Assembly: GCA_017651065.1 (NCBI GenBank)
Contig: JAGCDP010000055.1
Coordinates: 62,001-126,000, forward strand
Direction of reading: 5' to 3'
Length of the DNA: 64,000 nt
Origin: Treponema sp.
GTDB lineage: Bacteria > Spirochaetota > Spirochaetia > Treponematales > Treponemataceae
The first letter of the stretch is position 1. Each line of letters begins with the position of its first letter. The translations under genes and the position numbers were made by a program. Of this stretch, positions 1 through 7,445 are shown piece by piece. The notes below the pieces were generated by a model that saw only the letters and a list, made by a program, of their open reading frames with translations, ran no database searches and was not told the DNA's origin.

Positions 1-961
1 CATCATCAAACTGAGCAGGAGTAAGCGACTGAGCACCATCACACAAGGCCATAGGAGGATTGTTGTGAACTTCAATCATAATTCCGTCGGCACCACAAGC
101 CGCGGCAGCCATAGCCATAGGCTTAACCATACGAGCAATACCTGTAGCATGAGAAGGGTCAACAATAATTGGAAGGTGTGTAAGCTCATGGAGCATTGGC
201 ACAGCAGACAAATCCAACGTATTGCGTGTATAAGTCTCATAAGTACGGATTCCGCGCTCGCACAAAATAACGTTTTCGTTTCCACCTGCCATGATGTATT
301 CGGCACTCATCAAAAATTCTTTCATTGTGTTAGCAAGACCGCGCTTAAGAAGAATTGGCTTATTAATTTTTCCCAGTTCCTTGAGCAGTTCAAAGTTCTG
401 CATATTGCGTGCGCCAACCTGAATCAAATCTACATTTTCAAAAAGAGGAATGTGTGCAGGGCTCATGATTTCTGTAACGATTGGCATACCTGTAGCCTTC
501 TTAGCCTCAAGCAGCAATTCCAATCCTTCTGCCTTAAGTCCCTGGAAGTCGTAAGGCGAAGTACGTGGCTTAAATGCACCACCTCGGAGCAGCTTGGCAC
601 CACTTGCCTTTACTGCCTGTGCAACTTCAATAATCTGGTCGCGGCTTTCTACAGAACAAGGGCCTGCAATAAAAGCAAAGTTTCCACCGCCGATTTTTAC
701 GCCGCTAACATCAACAATAGTATCTTCCGGATGGAACTTTCTGTTTGCCTTTTTGAACGGCTCTGTAATGCGAGTTACCGATTCAATAATATCAAGACCC
801 TTAAGCAGATCAATATCAATCTTTGTAGTATCACCTATCAAACCAAGAATAGTTTTATAGTCACCTTCCGAAAGATGAACCTTAAGTCCCTGTGACTTGA
901 ACCATTCAATAAGATTGTCAATCTGCTCGTGAGTTACACCCGATTTAAGTACTGCTATCAT
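1..961 (-). CDS. aroF: 3-deoxy-7-phosphoheptulonate (DAHP) synthase, 3' end beyond window
   Basis: This is the first enzyme of the shikimate pathway, condensing phosphoenolpyruvate and erythrose 4-phosphate. The reading frame is open from an ATG to the window edge, giving about 320 residues and lacking only the C-terminus. The first ~70 residues (MIAVLKSG..., ILGLIGDTTKID) resemble the ferredoxin-like regulatory domain of the Thermotoga-type enzyme. The barrel follows, with FAIAGPCSVES-like sequence (here FAFIAGPCSVES), KLLRGGAFKPRTSPY, LLKRG and the metal-site stretch IIVDPSHATG. A GGAGG ribosome site precedes the start. An intrinsic terminator ends just before that site and is part of a tyrosine attenuator described separately. 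In characterised relatives the N-terminal domain mediates tyrosine or phenylalanine feedback, which fits a tyrosine-sensing leader. Family assignment is firm; the exact isozyme symbol is a convention. Confidence 0.93.
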   Translation of the reverse strand, partial: MIAVLKSGVTHEQIDNLIEWFKSQGLKVHLSEGDYKTILGLIGDTTKIDIDLLKGLDIIESVTRITEPFKKANRKFHPEDTIVDVSGVKIGGGNFAFIAGPCSVESRDQIIEVAQAVKASGAKLLRGGAFKPRTSPYDFQGLKAEGLELLLEAKKATGMPIVTEIMSPAHIPLFENVDLIQVGARNMQNFELLKELGKINKPILLKRGLANTMKEFLMSAEYIMAGGNENVILCERGIRTYETYTRNTLDLSAVPMLHELTHLPIIVDPSHATGIARMVKPMAMAAAACGADGIMIEVHNNPPMALCDGAQSLTPAQFDD

Positions 962-973
962 GTTGTTTCCTCC

Positions 974-1049
974 AAAAAAAAACCGCGCGGAAGTAATCCG
1001 TGCGGTTGTTCTATCTAATGTTTAGTAACATTTATTGCACAAATTACTT
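974..1049 (-). promoter_or_regulatory. Transcription attenuator with antiterminator before DAHP synthase
   Basis: Read on the minus strand, AACCGCACGGA (997-1007) pairs with TCCGCGCGGTT (981-991), with one G-U pair, and is followed by a run of U (974-982). This is an intrinsic terminator just upstream of the ribosome site. An alternative helix is possible: AAGTAATTTGTGC (1037-1049), which contains the leader stop codon, can pair over all 13 positions (two G-U) with GCACGGATTACTT (991-1003), the 5' arm of the terminator. A ribosome stalled at tyrosine codons would leave the first segment free and allow readthrough; one that reaches the stop codon would cover it and cause termination. Confidence 0.85.
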
Positions 1050-1115
1050 ACTGCCCTTGCCTGTAGCATAATAAGAGTAATAATAATATGCGCTGTAATA
1101 AAAGTTACCTTTCAA
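1044..1115 (-). CDS. Tyrosine-rich leader peptide of the DAHP synthase gene (23 aa)
   Basis: A short frame starts at TTG six bases after a GGAG ribosome site and ends at TAA. It encodes 23 residues with eight tyrosines, including the run YYYYSYY, plus one phenylalanine. No other nearby frame has such codon bias. The stop codon lies inside the segment that can form the antiterminator helix, as expected for ribosome-mediated attenuation. The product is presumably a sensor of charged tRNA-Tyr rather than a functional peptide. It is too short for routine gene calling. Confidence 0.85.
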   Translation of the reverse strand: MKGNFYYSAYYYYSYYATGKGSK

Positions 1116-1138
1116 TTTTGTCTCCAAAAGTTAAAAAC

Positions 1139-1167
1139 AATTTAATGACTTGGCCCCTTTTTGTCAA
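1139..1167 (-). promoter_or_regulatory. Promoter of the leader peptide-DAHP synthase unit
   Basis: A perfect -35 hexamer TTGACA (1162-1167) is followed after 17 bases by TAAATT (1139-1144), a 4/6 match to the -10 consensus. Transcription from here would include the whole leader peptide and attenuator. Confidence 0.65.
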
Positions 1168-1189
1168 GGGCAGTCTTTACACTAAAGCT

Positions 1190-1732
1190 TCATTCCCCGA
1201 CTATCTGCATAATCTCGCGTTCAAGCAGCGTCGGCTTCCACATTTCTTTTTCCACAAAACCAAGATACCAGCTGCCGTTTGCGTCCTGTTCCATCACAGG
1301 CATAAAAAGTGCATCGGGGTTAGTTGCTGCAAACCAAAGGCGCAAAAAACAAAAACGCCCGTCACCACCAGTATATTCACTCTTACGGCAAAGCGGACTT
1401 GTAATGGAAAAATCACGCAAATGAGTTCCCGCATCTCCAGCTGTTTCGTTCAGTTCCACAACCTGGCAGTAAAGTTTATAAGCCTTAAGAAGCGCCTCTT
1501 CATCGTCTTCAATATCAGAGGTCATAGGACTAACATATTCCAAAAACTGTCGGCGCAGAACAGAGGCCCGTTCCGACTCACGTTCATTTATCTGGTCCTG
1601 CAGAGACTTAAGCGGAGATTCAACCTTCAGCCCTTCAACAGCCTGAGGGTCAGCAGCAAAACGTGCGAACTTTTTAGAAAAATCATCCAAAGCCTGACTT
1701 ACAGCTCCTGGTTTTGCATTTGAATCCGACAT
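1190..1732 (-). CDS. Hypothetical protein (180 aa)
   Basis: I do not recognise this protein. It is soluble, with no signal peptide or membrane segment. The first ~80 residues are charged and helical in character (DQINERESERASVLRRQF), and the C-terminal half has aromatic, probably beta-rich segments such as FCFLRLWFAAT and GSWYLGFVEKEMWKP. The ATG used here has GGAGG seven bases upstream. A TTG two codons earlier is too close to that site. The start lies inside the 3' end of the upstream HD-GYP gene (34-base overlap), so the two are probably co-transcribed and translationally coupled. No function can be assigned. Confidence 0.75.
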   Translation of the reverse strand: MSDSNAKPGAVSQALDDFSKKFARFAADPQAVEGLKVESPLKSLQDQINERESERASVLRRQFLEYVSPMTSDIEDDEEALLKAYKLYCQVVELNETAGDAGTHLRDFSITSPLCRKSEYTGGDGRFCFLRLWFAATNPDALFMPVMEQDANGSWYLGFVEKEMWKPTLLEREIMQIVGE

Positions 1733-2601
1733 ATACAATCCTCCACTTCCTTTCTTGGAATAGAACAGAAAATATCCACAATTTCTTTATCAAGCTGACT
1801 TCCGGCAACATCCTTTATAATAGCAATTGCTTCGTCGTAGCTCTTGCCAGGTTTATAAGAACGCGCCATTGTAATAGCAGAATAAGTGTCTGCCACACTG
1901 ATGATTCGAGCTGCCATAGGAATCTCTTTTACAGGAATCTTCAGATATCCCTTTCCGTCCACGCGCTCATGATGATACAAAATCCAGTTACGAATGTAAT
2001 CAAAAGAAGAAAGCGGTTCCAGAATCTTCACAGAAATTTCAGGATGACGACGCATCAAAATCCATTCTTCATCATCAAGCTTTCCGGGTTTATTCAAAAT
2101 TGATTCAGGAATACCAAGCTTGCCCACATCATGAAAAAGAGCCGCATACTTAAGATTTTCTGCACTTATTCCCTTATGCATTCCCGCCGGCAGATATTTA
2201 TAAATAAGCAGCGCCAGCTCCTGAACATGAAGACTGTGACCATTCAGGTTAGGATCGCGGGCTTCTACAATTCCAATCAAAGTTTTAGAAATAGAAAAAG
2301 CAGAATCGCGGATTCCCTTAGTGAGAGTGTAAATCCAAAGCAGAACTGTAGTTACAAAACAGGCTCCCGCAAAAAGAAGAATGCCCACCCAGATAGATTG
2401 TATTTTTGCAAAAAGAATGATCAGATAAACAACACAGAAAAGACAGACCATTCCCAGAATTAAAAAATCAAGAAACTGGTTATGCGTTTTTCCTTCTGTA
2501 ATAGAATTCCTTTTGTAAAGCATAAACCTTACATCAATAATGAGATTACAGATCTGAAAAATAAAGCCCACTAAAATGAGCGTCTGTCCAACCCAGTACA
2601 T
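1699..2601 (-). CDS. Membrane-anchored HD-GYP domain protein (probable cyclic-di-GMP phosphodiesterase)
   Basis: The 300-residue protein has three hydrophobic segments in the first ~95 residues, then an HD-GYP domain. Visible metal and catalytic motifs are HD at 157-158 (ALFHDVGKLGIP), HHE at 210-212 and DGKGY at 215-219. HD-GYP enzymes hydrolyse cyclic di-GMP, or in some cases other cyclic dinucleotides. The signature GYP is changed: leucine replaces the proline (DGKGYLKIP), although HHExxDGxGY is otherwise intact, so activity is likely but not certain. It shares a 70-base divergent promoter region with the helicase gene. A -10 TAGAAT lies exactly six bases before the ATG with TTGACT upstream, so the mRNA is predicted to be leaderless. 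Confidence 0.88.
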   Translation of the reverse strand: MYWVGQTLILVGFIFQICNLIIDVRFMLYKRNSITEGKTHNQFLDFLILGMVCLFCVVYLIILFAKIQSIWVGILLFAGACFVTTVLLWIYTLTKGIRDSAFSISKTLIGIVEARDPNLNGHSLHVQELALLIYKYLPAGMHKGISAENLKYAALFHDVGKLGIPESILNKPGKLDDEEWILMRRHPEISVKILEPLSSFDYIRNWILYHHERVDGKGYLKIPVKEIPMAARIISVADTYSAITMARSYKPGKSYDEAIAIIKDVAGSQLDKEIVDIFCSIPRKEVEDCICRIQMQNQEL

Positions 2602-2671
2602 AAGAAAATTCTACTGTGTCTACGCTAAAAGTCAAGTAGAAAATCCATGACATTTCATTTATACTAAGCAT
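2602..2671. promoter_or_regulatory. Divergent leaderless promoters (HD-GYP gene and uvrD-like gene)
   Basis: On the minus strand TTGACT (2630-2635), a 16-base spacer and TAGAAT (2608-2613) end six bases before the HD-GYP ATG. On the plus strand TAGAAA (2637-2642), a 17-base spacer and TATACT (2660-2665) end six bases before the helicase ATG. Neither gene has a Shine-Dalgarno sequence. Transcription starting at the usual distance would begin at or next to each A of ATG. Confidence 0.7.
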
Positions 2672-4918
2672 ATGCAGACGCACGAAGACCTCCAGACAGA
2701 CATTCTCGAAAGCCTCAATCCCGAGCAGAGAGCCGCAGTCACAACAACAGAAGGCTACGTGCGAGTAATAGCAGGCGCCGGTTCCGGAAAGACACGAGCC
2801 CTCACCCACCGTTTTGCATATCTTGTAAACGAAGTAGGCATCCTTCCATCGCACATACTTTGTGTTACCTTTACAAACAAAGCCGCCGCCGAAATGCGAA
2901 ACAGAATCCGTAAGCTCACAGGCGACAACGACACAGGCTATATTTCTACCTTCCACGGATTTTGTGTAAGCGTCCTCCAGGAAGATTCTCATGCCGTAAG
3001 CTATCCAAAAAGTTTTCTTGTTCTGGACAATTCAGACATAGATGCAATGCTGCAGATTATTTATGAAGAGCGTGGCCTTACCCTGCGACAGATGACTTTT
3101 TCTGCAGCCCGCGACATGATAGAAATCAAAAAGCTTTTTAAAGAGCCTCATTATTACGAAAACCTTATCCGCATGACGCTCGATGAAATTCACCAGAAGT
3201 ACCTTGACGCCACCAAACCCGATGACATTATTTTTTACGGTTATCTCTATCAGGAAAAAAAGTGTTTCGGTCTTGACTACAATGACCTGCTCAAGTTTGT
3301 GCTCTACATTTTTCAGACAAACGACGAAATCCGTCAGAAGTGGCAGGAGCGTCTTGAATACATAATGATCGACGAGTTCCAGGATATCGATATGATTCAG
3401 TATGAACTCATGAAGGCCCTCTGCCCTTACCACAACAATCTTTTTGTAGTAGGAGACCCTGACCAGACAATCTATACCTGGCGCGGTGCCGACATCCGTT
3501 ACCTTCTTGACTTCGACAAAAATTTCCCGGGCGTTCAGACAATCATCATGGACAAAAACTACCGCAGCACCAAACCAATTCTTGATGCCGCAAATAGTCT
3601 TATTGATAAAAACAGGAATCGAATTAAAAAGGAGTTAGTCCCGGGTAACTTAGGAGGGGAAAGCCTTCCCCTCGCTCACACTGCGTTGTTCGCTACCCCT
3701 TCGCCTAGGGGCTCCGCCCCTAAAACCCCGCTCCCTTCTTACTTCCACGCAAAATCCGCCGAAGAAGAAGCAGAGGCCTTGGTAGATAAAATCAAGAAAT
3801 TGACCGCTGGGGCATTTGCCCCATCAGACATTGCAATATTATACCGTGCGCACTACATCAGTCGCACAATAGAAGAAGTTTTCCAGCGCGAAAAAATTGC
3901 CTACACCTTAAACTCAGGCGTTCCGTTTTTTGACCGCGCAGAAATAAAAGACTCCCTTTCCTATCTTCGCATGATAGCCTACAAGGACGACCTTTCATTT
4001 TTGCGAATAGTAAATCAGCCAAAAAGAAACATCGGAGAACGACGAATTAAAGCACTCAAAGAATATGTAGATCAGCAGGGCGGCTCTCTTTACGAAGCCC
4101 TTAAAATGAAAGTTGGCGAAGAGCTGTTTGCAAACACAAAGGCCCAGGAATTCATAGACCTCATAGAAGGCTTTGCCGGTACTTATTCCAAAATGCAGAT
4201 CTCAGAATTGTTCAGTCATGTAATGAACAAAAGCGGTTACGAAAAAGCCCTGCGCACAGAAGGAAGCCAGGAACGCTTAGACAATCTTGCAGAGCTAAAG
4301 CAGTCAATCTACGAATACGAAACCTCTTGCGGCGAAGAATGCACTTTGGAAAATTATCTTGCCCACGCAGCACTTTATACAAACGCAGACATCACTGCTC
4401 ACAAAAATGCAGTAAGACTCATGACGATTCACACAGCAAAAGGTCTTGAGTTCCCGGTTGTGTTTATTGTGGGCTTAAACGAAAACATGTTCCCAAGCTC
4501 AAAGGTAGACAGCCTCAAGGCCATGGAAGAAGAAAGACGCCTTGCTTTTGTAGCAGTTACCCGTGCACAAAAATTGCTCTTCCTTTCAGAAGCAGAAGGC
4601 TTCAGCACACACGCAGGCGGCCGCTACCCTTCACGATTTATTTTTGACATTGATAAGCCTTTGCTTAACTACGAGGTAGAGCTCCCGCCACAGCTTATTA
4701 CAAAAACACGACAGTACATAAAAGAGTCAGATTCTGCGCTCGAAAAAAAATCAGCCCTCGCTGCATTGCAGGAAGGCGATCTTGTAGAACATAAAATTTT
4801 AGGCCGCGGCACAGTCGTTTCAATTGACCGCAACGCCGCAACATATACGGTCAAATTTGAAAAGATAGAAACCCCTCGCAAAATGAGCTTCAAAGCTCCT
4901 TTGAAAAAAATCAACTAA
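2672..4918 (+). CDS. UvrD/PcrA-family ATP-dependent DNA helicase with in-frame repeat insertion
   Basis: This is a superfamily 1A 3'-5' helicase of 748 residues, acting in repair or replication restart. The Walker A motif AGAGSGKT is at 34-41, followed by motif Ia (VTFTNKAAAEM), the DEFQD box (motif II), VVGDPDQTIYTWRGA (III), YRST (IV), and the C-terminal LMTIHTAKGLEFPVVF and AFVAVTRAQ motifs (V and VI). The C-terminal ~60 residues (EHKILGRGTVVSI) form a PcrA/UvrD-like tail. Residues ~325-355, between motif IV and the KSAEEEAEALVDKI helix, are an unusual Gly/Pro/Ser-rich insert encoded by DNA that resembles an intergenic repeat. The start has a -10 six bases upstream and no ribosome site, so a leaderless mRNA is expected. 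PcrA, UvrD and Rep cannot be separated on sequence alone. Confidence 0.93.
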   Translation: MQTHEDLQTDILESLNPEQRAAVTTTEGYVRVIAGAGSGKTRALTHRFAYLVNEVGILPSHILCVTFTNKAAAEMRNRIRKLTGDNDTGYISTFHGFCVSVLQEDSHAVSYPKSFLVLDNSDIDAMLQIIYEERGLTLRQMTFSAARDMIEIKKLFKEPHYYENLIRMTLDEIHQKYLDATKPDDIIFYGYLYQEKKCFGLDYNDLLKFVLYIFQTNDEIRQKWQERLEYIMIDEFQDIDMIQYELMKALCPYHNNLFVVGDPDQTIYTWRGADIRYLLDFDKNFPGVQTIIMDKNYRSTKPILDAANSLIDKNRNRIKKELVPGNLGGESLPLAHTALFATPSPRGSAPKTPLPSYFHAKSAEEEAEALVDKIKKLTAGAFAPSDIAILYRAHYISRTIEEVFQREKIAYTLNSGVPFFDRAEIKDSLSYLRMIAYKDDLSFLRIVNQPKRNIGERRIKALKEYVDQQGGSLYEALKMKVGEELFANTKAQEFIDLIEGFAGTYSKMQISELFSHVMNKSGYEKALRTEGSQERLDNLAELKQSIYEYETSCGEECTLENYLAHAALYTNADITAHKNAVRLMTIHTAKGLEFPVVFIVGLNENMFPSSKVDSLKAMEEERRLAFVAVTRAQKLLFLSEAEGFSTHAGGRYPSRFIFDIDKPLLNYEVELPPQLITKTRQYIKESDSALEKKSALAALQEGDLVEHKILGRGTVVSIDRNAATYTVKFEKIETPRKMSFKAPLKKIN
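3644..3742 (+). repeat. GC-rich palindromic repeat inserted within the helicase coding sequence
   Basis: About 99 bases of GC-rich DNA contain CCTTCCCCTCGCT and a CTAGGGG/CCGCCCCTA hairpin. The stretch resembles the intergenic element at 32777-32863, which has CCTGCCCCTCGCTGC followed by TTCCGCTACCCC. It keeps the helicase reading frame and adds about 33 residues that related helicases lack. The boundaries are approximate because they rest on visual comparison. Confidence 0.65.
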
Positions 4919-4928
4919 CCCTAGTCTC

Positions 4929-4950
4929 GTCATTGCGAGCGAAGCGTGGC
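4929..4950. repeat. Half copy of the GTCATTGCGAG dispersed repeat
   Basis: It begins GTCATTGCGAGCGAAGCG and matches the left arm of the full palindromic copies elsewhere in the window. It fills nearly the whole gap between two convergent genes. Confidence 0.7.
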
Positions 4951-6743
4951 TATTCTATTTCAAAAAAATCAAAATCCCCGGGAGTAACTCTTGCGTGGAA
5001 TTCTGTAACAACTTCTTTTGTTCTAAAATCCAGAGGATGAGTACTCTTTGCAGGAATCGGGAAATTCTTCCAAGGCGACGGTGTATCAGAATCTGCAATG
5101 CGTTTAAGCGATTTGTGTTCACCCTTTATATAAAGAGTAAATTCCATTGGTGTGCAGCCATCCCAGGTATAGGCATACAATCCAAAGGTTTTGTTGTCAT
5201 AAGTAAACAGAGAAACTCCTGCAGGTCCGTCAATCCAGATATCGCTTACTGTAAGCTCCTGGCGGATTGCTGTCAAAACTTTTGCAGGCAGCTCATAGAT
5301 TTTACTTGGCATATCTGGGAGCACAAGGGTTGTCAGCCTTCCCTTACCATAAGTGTCATAACACAAAATGCTTTCGTGATATTCGCCGTGACCTGCATTC
5401 ATAAGCGACCAGGTTGCGTTGTTGCGATGTTCAAGCAGCGGGAATGTAATTGCCTCACGACTCTTTACATATTCCTTTCCAAATCCAATCGCAGAAGGAC
5501 TCTGGTATTCATCAGCTGTAAGAACGCGGTCGTTGTAACTAACACTCGTTAGTTCACAAATTTCAGGATACTTTTTAAGAGCCCCAATCATAAAACCGGA
5601 AGTTGCAATTACGTGTCCACCGGCAGCAACATAGTCTTTTATTTTTCCAACAATCTTTTCATCTTTAAGAGCAGCCGCAGTTACAAGAACTTTATTTTTT
5701 GCACCTTCAGTAAATACCGGGAAATCACAAGTCGGGTCCATAGGAACTCCTGCCATTCCAAGATAATCTTCAACGTGATCTTCGCCCTGAGAATTAAACG
5801 GTATGTAAACTTTAAGACCTTCAGGGTTTCCAACTTGTCCCAAAATCCTATCAAGCTTTTCGTACATAAAGCCAAGAGGTGTTGCCCGCTTGTCACCTGC
5901 AAGTGCCGGCCAGCAGAACATCATCATTTCTTTTGGTTTTGCAAAAGCTGTAAGATATGCCTGCTCAAGGTAAGTGTCCAGTCTGTCGCAGTCAAACGGA
6001 TCAAACCAGCCACCGCCGTTTCTTCCTGGTGCAACACTGTCCATATAACGCATAAGTGAATAGCTTAAGTAACGAGGCAAATGCTGGTCCTGCAAAGCTC
6101 CGTGTCTTGTTTCTGTTCCGGTGTAAATGTAATCAAAAATCTCTCGCTGCTCGCCAGGGTTATAACCTGTCTCATGATAGCTTTCGCGCCAGTTAGGATA
6201 TTTGATGATTATCTTTACATTAGGGTTCACCTTTTTTGCAGGTCCGATTATAAGGTCACGCGAAACTTCCATCATCTTAGCCAGGCGGAATTCAGACCAC
6301 GAACGGTTTCCTTTTTCGCGCACACAATCTTCGCACATACACTGTGTAAAGAAAAAGTCGTCGATTATAAATTCGTCAAACATTCCTGCAGTATATTCAG
6401 AAACCTTTTTTGTAAGCTCGCGCATAGGTTCATTGCAATAACACATAGTACTAAAAAGGCGCTGACGTTTTTTGTCGGCCTCATTCTGGTCAGGGCAGAC
6501 TGTTGTAATTCCACCTGAAACTTCAATTTCGTAATCTTTCATAACACGCTTTACAAGCTCAAGCTGTTCTTTTTTTGAAAACTCATCGCGGAAAGTTTCA
6601 AGATAAATCTTATCAACTCCAACATATTTCTGGAAAAACTCAGCCTCCTTACGAAGCTGCTCTTCTGTTACATGATTTACCCAGCCTGCTACACAATAAA
6701 GAACTGTCTTAAAATTTTTGTAATGCATATCTGCCCCCGGCAT
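4950..6743 (-). CDS. Glycosidase-like protein of unknown specificity (597 aa)
   Basis: I do not recognise a named family. The first ~320 residues look like a TIM-barrel sugar hydrolase: conserved aromatic and acidic stretches include YCVAGWVNHV, DEFIIDDFFFTQCMCEDC, IIIKYPNWRESYHETGYNPGEQ and MMMFCWPALAG. The next ~150 residues resemble a class I amidotransferase-like domain (KIKDYVAAGGHVIATSGFM), and the C-terminus is probably a beta-sandwich. This order recalls GH42-like enzymes, but I cannot fix a catalytic pair. A CxxC-like pair (CMCEDC) may bind metal. There is no signal peptide, so the substrate is probably intracellular. The first ATG may be leaderless (TTGACA and TAATCT upstream); an ATG five codons later follows GGGGG. 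Confidence 0.7.
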   Translation of the reverse strand: MPGADMHYKNFKTVLYCVAGWVNHVTEEQLRKEAEFFQKYVGVDKIYLETFRDEFSKKEQLELVKRVMKDYEIEVSGGITTVCPDQNEADKKRQRLFSTMCYCNEPMRELTKKVSEYTAGMFDEFIIDDFFFTQCMCEDCVREKGNRSWSEFRLAKMMEVSRDLIIGPAKKVNPNVKIIIKYPNWRESYHETGYNPGEQREIFDYIYTGTETRHGALQDQHLPRYLSYSLMRYMDSVAPGRNGGGWFDPFDCDRLDTYLEQAYLTAFAKPKEMMMFCWPALAGDKRATPLGFMYEKLDRILGQVGNPEGLKVYIPFNSQGEDHVEDYLGMAGVPMDPTCDFPVFTEGAKNKVLVTAAALKDEKIVGKIKDYVAAGGHVIATSGFMIGALKKYPEICELTSVSYNDRVLTADEYQSPSAIGFGKEYVKSREAITFPLLEHRNNATWSLMNAGHGEYHESILCYDTYGKGRLTTLVLPDMPSKIYELPAKVLTAIRQELTVSDIWIDGPAGVSLFTYDNKTFGLYAYTWDGCTPMEFTLYIKGEHKSLKRIADSDTPSPWKNFPIPAKSTHPLDFRTKEVVTEFHARVTPGDFDFFEIE

Positions 6744-6821
6744 TTGAATTAGATTATGCTTACATTATACCATGTCAAATTTCAAAAAATAGAATTAACT
6801 TCTATAAAAATTGTTTTATGA

Positions 6822-6827
6822 TATAAT
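6822..6827 (+). promoter_or_regulatory. -10 element of a predicted leaderless promoter (YgjV-GNAT gene)
   Basis: A perfect TATAAT ends six bases before the ATG and there is no ribosome site. No convincing -35 hexamer is visible. Confidence 0.6.
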
Positions 6828-6833
6828 TAACTT

Positions 6834-7445
6834 ATGATTAACAACATAAAACAGATTATCGAAATTATTGGTTATATTGGTTCTGCACTTGTAATTGTTT
6901 CTATGCTCATGACTTCGGTCGTAAAGCTCCGCGTTATCAACACAATTGGAAGTGTGATTTTCTGTACCTACGCCCTGTGCATTCATTCCTACCCTACAGC
7001 CGCAATGCAGGTTGCACTGATTATCATAAATCTTGTAAACCTTCGTAAGCTGCTTAATACAAAAAAAGAATATTCAGTTGTGAAGCTTACAGGCGCAGAC
7101 AGCTTTCCAAAATATTTTCTTGAACAAAATAACGATGATATAAAAAAAATTTTCCCGGATTTTGATCAGATAAAATCAGACGATTCCGTTTATCTTATCT
7201 GCTGCCATTCTGATTGTGCCGGCATCCTTGTAGGCACACCCGCACCAGAAAGCGCACTGAATGTTTCTCTTGATTACACAACTCCGGCTTACCGTGACAC
7301 TTCTGTTGGAAAGTTTTTGTACAACAAACTGAAGGACGACAACATAAAAAAACTCACCGCCAGAACAGGCATAGAGCTTCATCAAAAATATCTGCTCAAA
7401 ATGGGATTTGCTGCTAACGGCGACTGCTTTGAAAAACAGTTATAA
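6834..7445 (+). CDS. YgjV-like membrane protein fused to a GNAT-like acetyltransferase domain
   Basis: The first ~75 residues carry three hydrophobic segments (IIGYIGSALVIVSMLMTSVVKLRVINTIGS and onward; segments near 10-28, 36-52 and 55-70) typical of the small YgjV/inner-membrane family. Residues ~95-203 resemble a GNAT N-acyltransferase: CAGILVG, then YRDTSVGKFLYNKL, which matches the acetyl-CoA loop (R/QxxGxG/A-like), and a C-terminal YLLKMGF. The fusion would place an acetyltransferase at the inner face of the membrane. No substrate can be deduced. The gene stands alone, is predicted to be leaderless, and its stop codon overlaps that of the convergent cyclase gene by six bases. Confidence 0.75.
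   Translation: MINNIKQIIEIIGYIGSALVIVSMLMTSVVKLRVINTIGSVIFCTYALCIHSYPTAAMQVALIIINLVNLRKLLNTKKEYSVVKLTGADSFPKYFLEQNNDDIKKIFPDFDQIKSDDSVYLICCHSDCAGILVGTPAPESALNVSLDYTTPAYRDTSVGKFLYNKLKDDNIKKLTARTGIELHQKYLLKMGFAANGDCFEKQL

Noticed and set aside
65-895. A 276-codon plus-strand frame opposite DAHP synthase
   Set aside because: It is the antisense shadow of a clear, conserved minus-strand gene; its translation is Cys/Asn/Phe-rich and unlike a real protein.
4669-4914. A minus-strand frame at the end of the helicase gene
   Set aside because: Antisense shadow without start signals or family resemblance.
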